From: Agrobacterium cavarae | Lineage (GTDB): Bacteria; Pseudomonadota; Alphaproteobacteria; Rhizobiales; Rhizobiaceae | DNA length: 64,000 nt | Direction: 5' to 3' | Assembly: GCF_004310285.1 (NCBI RefSeq) | Contig: NZ_SISF01000034.1 | Location: 77,890 to 141,889 of the forward strand | Shown here: positions 59,004 through 64,000 of the stretch, in pieces | How the letters are laid out: every line of letters begins with the position of its first letter | Numbering within the stretch: position 1 is the stretch's first letter | Program-made: the position numbers and the translations under genes | Notes under the pieces: generated by a model | Databases searched by the model: none | Seen by the model: only the letters and a program-made list of their open reading frames with translations | Told to the model about the DNA's origin: nothing

Positions 59004-59210
59004 ATGGCCAAGAGCACTACTGAAGCCAAGAAGACTGTTACGGTCGAACAGATCGGCAGCCCAAATCGCCGCCCTGAGATCCAGCGTCAGACGCTGATCG
59101 GTCTGGGTCTTAACAAGATGCACCGTCAGCGCACGCTGGAAGATACGCCTTCTGTTCGTGGCATGATTCGTGCGGTCCAGCATCTCGTTCGCGTCGTAGA
59201 CGAGAAGTGA
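59004..59210 (+). CDS. rpmD: 50S ribosomal protein L30
   Basis: A 68-residue L30 with the signature VEQIGSPNRRPEIQRQTLIG followed by LGLNKMHRQRTLEDTPSVRG. It is found in the usual place between rpsE and rplO. AAGGATC precedes the ATG. Confidence 0.97.
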   Translation: MAKSTTEAKKTVTVEQIGSPNRRPEIQRQTLIGLGLNKMHRQRTLEDTPSVRGMIRAVQHLVRVVDEK

Positions 59211-59226
59211 GACGGAGGAACCTATC

Positions 59227-59706
59227 ATGAAACTCAATGAAATCAGAGACAACGAAGGCGCCACCAAGGACCGTATCCGCGTAGGTCGCGGTATCGGCTC
59301 CGGCAAGGGCAAGACCGGTGGTCGCGGCGTCAAGGGTCAGAAGGCTCGTTCGGGCGTTGCCATCAACGGTTTCGAAGGCGGTCAGATGCCTATCTACCGT
59401 CGTCTGCCGAAGCGCGGCTTCACCAACATCTTCGCTTCCGAATACGTGACCGTTTCGCTCGGCCGTGTTCAGGCTGCGATCGATGCCGGCAAGCTCGACG
59501 CCAAGGCAACGGTTGATGCCGCTGCTCTCAAGGCTGCTGGCGTGATCCGTCGTCCGAAGGACGGCGTGCGCATCCTGGCCGACGGCGAGCTGACGGCAAA
59601 GGTGGCTTTCGAAGTCGCCGGCGCTTCCAAGCCTGCGCTTGAAAAAATCGAGAAGGCTGGTGGCTCCATCAAGCTTCTCGTTGTTGCGCCGGAAGCTTCC
59701 GAGTAA
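59227..59706 (+). CDS. rplO: 50S ribosomal protein L15
   Basis: A 159-residue L15, a late-assembly protein. The glycine-rich N-terminal extension (GRGIGSGKGKTGGRGVKGQK) threads into 23S rRNA, and FEGGQMPIYRRLPKRGFTN is conserved. A strong terminator follows, so secY is probably transcribed at least partly on its own. Confidence 0.98.
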   Translation: MKLNEIRDNEGATKDRIRVGRGIGSGKGKTGGRGVKGQKARSGVAINGFEGGQMPIYRRLPKRGFTNIFASEYVTVSLGRVQAAIDAGKLDAKATVDAAALKAAGVIRRPKDGVRILADGELTAKVAFEVAGASKPALEKIEKAGGSIKLLVVAPEASE

Positions 59707-59719
59707 TATATGATGTCTG

Positions 59720-59755
59720 AACGCCCGGGGTGTTTCGCCCCGGGCGTTTCTCTTT
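59720..59755 (+). terminator. Rho-independent terminator after rplO
   Basis: AACGCCCGGGG (59720-59730) pairs perfectly with CCCCGGGCGTT (59738-59748), followed by TCTCTTT. It lies at the start of a 341-base gap before secY. No further gene and no clear promoter were seen in the rest of the gap. Confidence 0.85.
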
Positions 59756-60047
59756 ACGCTACGTAAGTCTTTGAAAATCTAATCGATTTGACGGAAGTGC
59801 GCAGCGACTCATTGCGATCTCGCATGTCTCGCGCTCAAAATGCCGCAGCGTGCAGCGCAAGTGAGTGCCTCACAGTCCTTGAACTCCCTTGGGGGAGGGG
59901 ATAGGACATACGAAAACAAGGGTGAGGCATGATTGCGACGTTACAGTCGCTTTCCGTCCGAAGCCCGGTTTTTGAACCAGTATCTTTATGGACCCTGCCG
60001 GAGACGCCGTTTACCGTGCTGCTGGATAGGGTCATGCGGAGAATTTT

Positions 60048-61388
60048 ATGGCTTCAGCAGCGGAACAACTGGCCTCAAACCTGAATTTTTCGACCTTCGC
60101 CAAGGCTGAAGATCTGAAAAAGCGCCTCTGGTTTACCCTTGCCGCACTTCTCGTCTATCGCCTCGGTACGCATATTCCGCTTCCCGGTCTGAACCCGGAA
60201 GCCTATGCCCAGGCATTTCGCGGTCAGGCGAACGGCATTCTCGGTCTCTTCAACATGTTTGCGGGCGGCGCTGTCGAGCGCATGGCGATCTTCGCGCTCG
60301 GCATCATGCCTTACATCTCCGCTTCGATCATCGTTCAACTGATGACATCGGTCGTGCCGTCTCTGGAATCCTTGAAAAAGGAGGGCGAAGCGGGCCGCAA
60401 GATCATCAACCAGTACACGCGCTATGGCACGGTGCTGCTTGGTACGCTGCAGGCCTACGGCATTTCCGTTGGCCTCGAAAGCGGTGCTGGCCTCGTTGTC
60501 GACCCAGGCCTGTTCTTCCGCGTCTCCACGGTCCTCACGCTGCTTGGCGGCACGATGTTCCTGATGTGGCTTGGCGAGCAGATCACCTCGCGCGGTATCG
60601 GTAACGGTATCTCGCTGATCATCTTTGCGGGTATCGCGGCAGGTCTGCCGAAGGCTCTGGCCGGTACGCTGGAGCTTGGTCGCACAGGCGCGCTGTCCAC
60701 GACGCTGATTCTGACCGTCGTCATCGTGGCCATCCTGGTGATCGCGCTGATCGTCTTCGTCGAGCGCGCCCAGCGCCGTCTTCTGATCCAGTATCCGAAG
60801 CGTCAAGTCGGCAACCGCATGTTCCAGGGCGACACCTCGCACCTGCCGCTGAAGCTGAACACGGCGGGCGTTATCCCTGCGATCTTCGCATCCTCGTTGC
60901 TGCTCCTGCCGGCAACGGCTGCGGGCTTTACCAACAGCACCAACCTTCCTTCCTGGGCGACGACGATCATTGCGTCTCTCCAGCATGGCCAGCCGCTCTT
61001 CATGCTGTTCTACGGCCTGCTGATTGCGTTCTTTGCCTTCTTCTACACGGCGATCGTGTTCAATCCAAAGGACACGGCGGATAATCTGAAGAAGCATGGC
61101 GGCTTCATTCCCGGCATTCGCCCCGGCGAGCGCACCGCAGAGTACATCGACTATGTGTTGACACGCATCACGGTTGTCGGCGCCATTTATCTTGTCTTCG
61201 TCTGTATCCTTCCTGAGACACTTATTGCCCGTACAGGCATACCGTTAGCCCTTGGTGGTACTTCGCTTTTGATCGTAGTCAGTGTAACTCTGGATACTGT
61301 TGCGCAAATCCAGGGCCACCTGATTGCTCAGCAATATGAGGGGCTGATCAAGAAATCGAAACTGCGTGGAGGAAAGAGGGGACGATGA
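60048..61388 (+). CDS. secY: Preprotein translocase subunit SecY
   Basis: A 446-residue channel protein of the Sec translocon with 10 membrane helices. Landmarks are the start of the first helix LVYRLGTHIPLPGLN, the plug region ILGLFNMFAGGAVERMAIFA, MPYISASIIVQLM, and the cytoplasmic loop FVERAQRRLLIQYPKRQVGN that contacts SecA and the ribosome. Its stop overlaps adk by 4 bases. Confidence 0.98.
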   Translation: MASAAEQLASNLNFSTFAKAEDLKKRLWFTLAALLVYRLGTHIPLPGLNPEAYAQAFRGQANGILGLFNMFAGGAVERMAIFALGIMPYISASIIVQLMTSVVPSLESLKKEGEAGRKIINQYTRYGTVLLGTLQAYGISVGLESGAGLVVDPGLFFRVSTVLTLLGGTMFLMWLGEQITSRGIGNGISLIIFAGIAAGLPKALAGTLELGRTGALSTTLILTVVIVAILVIALIVFVERAQRRLLIQYPKRQVGNRMFQGDTSHLPLKLNTAGVIPAIFASSLLLLPATAAGFTNSTNLPSWATTIIASLQHGQPLFMLFYGLLIAFFAFFYTAIVFNPKDTADNLKKHGGFIPGIRPGERTAEYIDYVLTRITVVGAIYLVFVCILPETLIARTGIPLALGGTSLLIVVSVTLDTVAQIQGHLIAQQYEGLIKKSKLRGGKRGR

Positions 61389-61999
61389 GACTGATATTTT
61401 TGGGACCGCCAGGTGCAGGCAAGGGAACACAGGCCAAGCGTCTGACGGACAAGTACGGCATTCCGCAGCTTTCCACCGGCGATATGCTGCGTGCGGCTGT
61501 GACTGCTGGAACGGACATCGGCAAGCGCGCCAAGGCGGTGATGGATGCCGGTGGTCTCGTGTCGGACGATATCGTCAACCAGATCGTGTCCGAACGGATC
61601 GAGCAGGCTGACTGTGCGAACGGCTTCATTCTCGATGGCTACCCGCGGACGGTACCGCAGGCCAAGGCTCTGAGCGAGAATCTTCAGCAGAAGAACATTC
61701 AGCTGGATGCGGTCATCGAGCTCAAGGTCGACGAAGAGGCGCTGGTGCGCCGAATCGAGAATCGTGTGGCTGAGACGATCGCTGCTGGCGGAACCGTTCG
61801 CTCGGACGACAATCCGGAAGCCTTCCGCAAGCGCCTGTCCGAGTATCGTGAGAAGACCGCGCCGCTCTCCGAATATTACCGTGAGCAGGGCGAACTCGTC
61901 GTTCTGGACGGCATGGCCGATGTGGATGCGGTGACCGCTGCAATCGCTGGCGCCTTGGAGAAAGACAACAGCCCGGCGGCCTCTGCTGCACGGATCTAA
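61385..61999 (+). CDS. adk: Adenylate kinase, short-LID form
   Basis: Adk interconverts ATP + AMP and two ADP. The 204-residue protein has the P-loop GPPGAGKGTQ at residues 7-16, the AMP-binding STGDMLRAAV, and DGYPRTVPQA. The LID between VRRIENRV and EAFRKRL is only about 20 residues (AETIAAGGTVRSDDNP) and lacks the zinc cysteines of long forms, as is usual in alphaproteobacteria. It is coupled to secY by an ATGA overlap. Confidence 0.97.
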   Translation: MRLIFLGPPGAGKGTQAKRLTDKYGIPQLSTGDMLRAAVTAGTDIGKRAKAVMDAGGLVSDDIVNQIVSERIEQADCANGFILDGYPRTVPQAKALSENLQQKNIQLDAVIELKVDEEALVRRIENRVAETIAAGGTVRSDDNPEAFRKRLSEYREKTAPLSEYYREQGELVVLDGMADVDAVTAAIAGALEKDNSPAASAARI

Positions 62000-62047
62000 A
62001 GAATCTTGGCGGGGCCGGTTGCTTTTTTGAACCGATTCCGTTAAACA

Positions 62048-62090
62048 CCGCGCCAACTCGCGACAACCCAAGCGACTGGCGCGGATTTTC
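62048..62090 (+). terminator. Terminator-like hairpin between adk and rpsM
   Basis: CCGCGCCA (62048-62055) pairs with TGGCGCGG (62077-62084), with an inner TCGC/GCGA, followed by ATTTTCC. It lies in a 224-base gap and may end the secY-adk message or act as an attenuator for rpsM. Confidence 0.6.
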
Positions 62091-62223
62091 CTTTAGGGAA
62101 GGAAGGTCCGGGTTCGGTCGTTTTGACTTGTGACGAACAGGAATTTGAACTGGCGGCAGCATCGTGCCGCTCAAATGGAAGCACCACTTGCCGGATGGCA
62201 ACTGGAACGCAAGGAGAATAGAC

Positions 62224-62592
62224 GTGGCACGTATCGCTGGCGTCAACATCCCGACGGCTAAGCGCGTTGTTATCGCTTTGACCTATATTCACGGGATCGG
62301 TCCGAAATTCGCGCAGGAAATCATGAACAAGGTTGGTCTCTCGGCCGACAAGCGCGTTCATCAGCTGACGGACGCTGAAGTCCTTCAGATCCGCGAAACC
62401 ATCGACCGCGATTACCAGGTCGAAGGCGATCTTCGTCGCGAAACTGCGATGAACATCAAGCGCCTCATGGACCTCGGTTGCTATCGTGGCCTGCGCCACC
62501 GCCGTGGCCTTCCGGTTCGCGGTCAGCGCACGCACACCAACGCTCGTACCCGTAAGGGTCCAGCGAAGGCCATCGCGGGCAAGAAGAAGTAA
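62224..62592 (+). CDS. rpsM: 30S ribosomal protein S13
   Basis: A 122-residue S13 of the 30S head that bridges to the large subunit. It starts at a GTG (MARIAGVNIPTAKRV) with AGGAG upstream. The frame extends to 62164 but the family start is clear. YRGLRHRRGLPVRGQRTHTN is the conserved tail that reaches the P-site tRNA. Confidence 0.97.
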   Translation: MARIAGVNIPTAKRVVIALTYIHGIGPKFAQEIMNKVGLSADKRVHQLTDAEVLQIRETIDRDYQVEGDLRRETAMNIKRLMDLGCYRGLRHRRGLPVRGQRTHTNARTRKGPAKAIAGKKK

Positions 62593-62614
62593 TTTTCCGT
62601 TTATGCGGAAGAGG

Positions 62615-62643
62615 AGGCTGGTGCGAACCGCGCCAGCCTTTCT
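62615..62643 (+). terminator. Hairpin between rpsM and rpsK
   Basis: AGGCTGG (62615-62621) pairs with CCAGCCT (62633-62639), extended by GC/GC with one T-G opposition, followed by TTCT. The short T run suggests weak termination or processing. Confidence 0.5.
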
Positions 62644-62729
62644 GAGTTTGGCGCAATGCCCGCAAGCGGGCGGCGTGCCGGTGTAGCCGCTGGTGTTACG
62701 GCGGTGAAGAGATCAATGAAAGGACTATC

Positions 62730-63119
62730 ATGGCCAAGGAAGCCGCACGCGTACGCCGTCGCGAACGCAAAAATATCACGTCGGGTGTAGCGCACGTCAA
62801 CTCGACCTTCAACAACACGATGATCACCATCACCGACGCACAGGGCAACGCGATTGCCTGGTCGTCTGCTGGTGCCAAGGGCTTCAAGGGTTCGCGTAAG
62901 TCGACCCCGTTCGCTGCCCAGATCGCTGCTGAAGATTGCGCCAAGAAGGCTCAGGAACACGGCATGAAGTCGCTTGAGGTCGAGGTTTGCGGTCCGGGTT
63001 CGGGTCGTGAGTCCGCACTTCGCGCTCTGCAGGCTGCCGGTTTCCTCATCACTTCCATCCGCGACGTGACGCCGATCCCGCACAACGGTTGCCGCCCGCG
63101 CAAGAAGCGCCGCGTCTAA
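62730..63119 (+). CDS. rpsK: 30S ribosomal protein S11
   Basis: A 129-residue S11 of the 30S platform, near the E site. Landmarks are RRRERKNITSGVAHVNSTFN, the glycine-rich VCGPGSGRESALRALQAAG, and the final TPIPHNGCRPRKKRRV. It is followed by a 185-base gap with another hairpin before rpoA. Confidence 0.98.
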   Translation: MAKEAARVRRRERKNITSGVAHVNSTFNNTMITITDAQGNAIAWSSAGAKGFKGSRKSTPFAAQIAAEDCAKKAQEHGMKSLEVEVCGPGSGRESALRALQAAGFLITSIRDVTPIPHNGCRPRKKRRV

Positions 63120-63136
63120 CGCGTTCTGTCTGGAGG

Positions 63137-63167
63137 TTCCGCCTTTCCATCGGTCTGGCGGAATTTT
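63137..63167 (+). terminator. Terminator-like hairpin between rpsK and rpoA
   Basis: TTCCGCC (63137-63143) pairs perfectly with GGCGGAA (63157-63163), followed by TTTTC. With rpoA downstream on the same strand, partial read-through is expected. Confidence 0.55.
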
Positions 63168-63304
63168 CGCGTAATCGGCGTGTGGTTGCCGGCGTGGCCG
63201 GTGTGCTTACGCTTGAAACCCTCCGATGAACCTTTGCGGTTCCTCTCGGTGATCATGCTCGGTCCGCCACGATTGGATGGTGGCGGCGAACGGAAGGTTT
63301 AAAG

Positions 63305-64000
63305 ATGATTCAAAAGAATTGGCAGGAACTGATCAAGCCGAACAAGGTCGAGTTCACGTCCTCCAGCCGCACCAAGGCAACGCTTGTTGCTGAGCCGCTG
63401 GAGCGTGGTTTCGGTCTGACGCTCGGCAACGCGCTGCGTCGCGTGCTCCTGTCGTCTCTGCGTGGCGCCGCTGTGACTGCCGTGCAGATCGACGGCGTCC
63501 TGCACGAGTTCTCCTCCATCCCCGGCGTTCGGGAAGATGTGACGGATATCGTGCTCAACATCAAGGAAATCGCCATCAAGATGGACGGCGATGACTCCAA
63601 GCGCATGGTCGTGCGCAAGCAGGGCCCTGGTGCCGTTACCGCTGGCGATATCCAGACGGTTGGCGACATCGAGATCCTGAACCCCGACCATGTCATCTGC
63701 ACGCTCGACGATGGCGCTGAAATCCGCATGGAATTCACCGTCAACAACGGCAAGGGCTATGTGCCTGCAGAGCGTAACCGCGCGGAAGATGCCCCGATCG
63801 GCCTCATCCCTGTGGACAGCCTTTATTCTCCGGTCAAGAAAGTGTCCTACAAGGTGGAAAACACCCGTGAAGGTCAGGTTCTCGACTATGACAAGCTGAT
63901 CATGACGATCGAGACCAACGGTTCGGTTTCCGGCGAAGACGCCGTTGCCTTCGCCGCTCGTATTCTTCAGGACCAACTTGGCGTGTTCGTCAACTTCGAC
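63305..64000 (+). CDS. rpoA: RNA polymerase alpha subunit (N-terminal part)
   Basis: The first 232 codons of alpha are in the window, covering nearly all of the N-terminal assembly domain. MIQKNWQELIKPNKVEF is the rhizobial start, and RGFGLTLGNALRRVLLSSLRG less its last residue is the dimerisation helix with the arginine that contacts beta. The C-terminal promoter-binding domain lies beyond the window. GGAAGG precedes the ATG. Confidence 0.98.
   Translation, partial: MIQKNWQELIKPNKVEFTSSSRTKATLVAEPLERGFGLTLGNALRRVLLSSLRGAAVTAVQIDGVLHEFSSIPGVREDVTDIVLNIKEIAIKMDGDDSKRMVVRKQGPGAVTAGDIQTVGDIEILNPDHVICTLDDGAEIRMEFTVNNGKGYVPAERNRAEDAPIGLIPVDSLYSPVKKVSYKVENTREGQVLDYDKLIMTIETNGSVSGEDAVAFAARILQDQLGVFVNFD

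Overview
The window is a chromosomal segment of an alphaproteobacterium of the Rhizobiaceae, most likely the Agrobacterium/Rhizobium group. The evidence is the order tuf, S10, spc and alpha ribosomal genes with secY and adk inside, a chemoreceptor tail ending in WEEF, a UvrB with long terminal extensions, RIME-like intergenic mosaic repeats, and GC-rich coding DNA. No rRNA, IS element, CRISPR array or prophage was seen. Species was not determined.

Bases 1-22,900 are ordinary metabolic chromosome: the tail of a chemoreceptor, an aldo/keto reductase, a LysE exporter, a DUF2269 plus SDR/DoxX pair, a RecD-like helicase, a MerR-LuxR hybrid regulator, pdxJ, an NDH-2 dehydrogenase, an alcohol dehydrogenase with a divergent AraC regulator, a qorB/HxlR quinone-stress pair, a TetR regulator with a clear operator in front of ilvC, a fucU-like gene, a PLP aminotransferase, a PhzF protein, a three-gene ABC importer and an endonuclease/exonuclease/phosphatase-family protein.

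Bases 22,900-47,000 are more accessory. They contain tRNA-Thr, small hypothetical genes, a DnaJ-domain protein, a PRC-barrel protein, then a clearly AT-richer two-gene unit: a ParA-type ATPase followed 4 bases later by a SIR2-domain protein with intact catalytic residues. This unit is the best candidate for an undescribed (probably anti-phage) system. After it come an esterase, uvrB, a Phd/RelE toxin-antitoxin operon with a 38-base operator palindrome, a GNAT protein, a probable copper-linked PepSY/DUF2946-like pair, an exported/lipoprotein pair of unknown role, a DUF1800/DUF1501 pair, mntR, two tandem RIME-like repeats, mntH with a textbook MntR box, a thioesterase, a cupin, an AraC regulator, rlmB, and tRNA-Tyr and tRNA-Gly.

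Bases 47,000-64,000 are the translation core: a 44-residue membrane protein, a TerC protein, tuf, rpsJ to rpsQ (S10 operon), rplN to rplO (spc), secY-adk, then rpsM, rpsK and the start of rpoA. All are on the + strand from tuf on. Several gene gaps in this cluster carry GC-rich hairpins, most followed by T runs, which look like terminators or attenuators placed inside the supra-operon.
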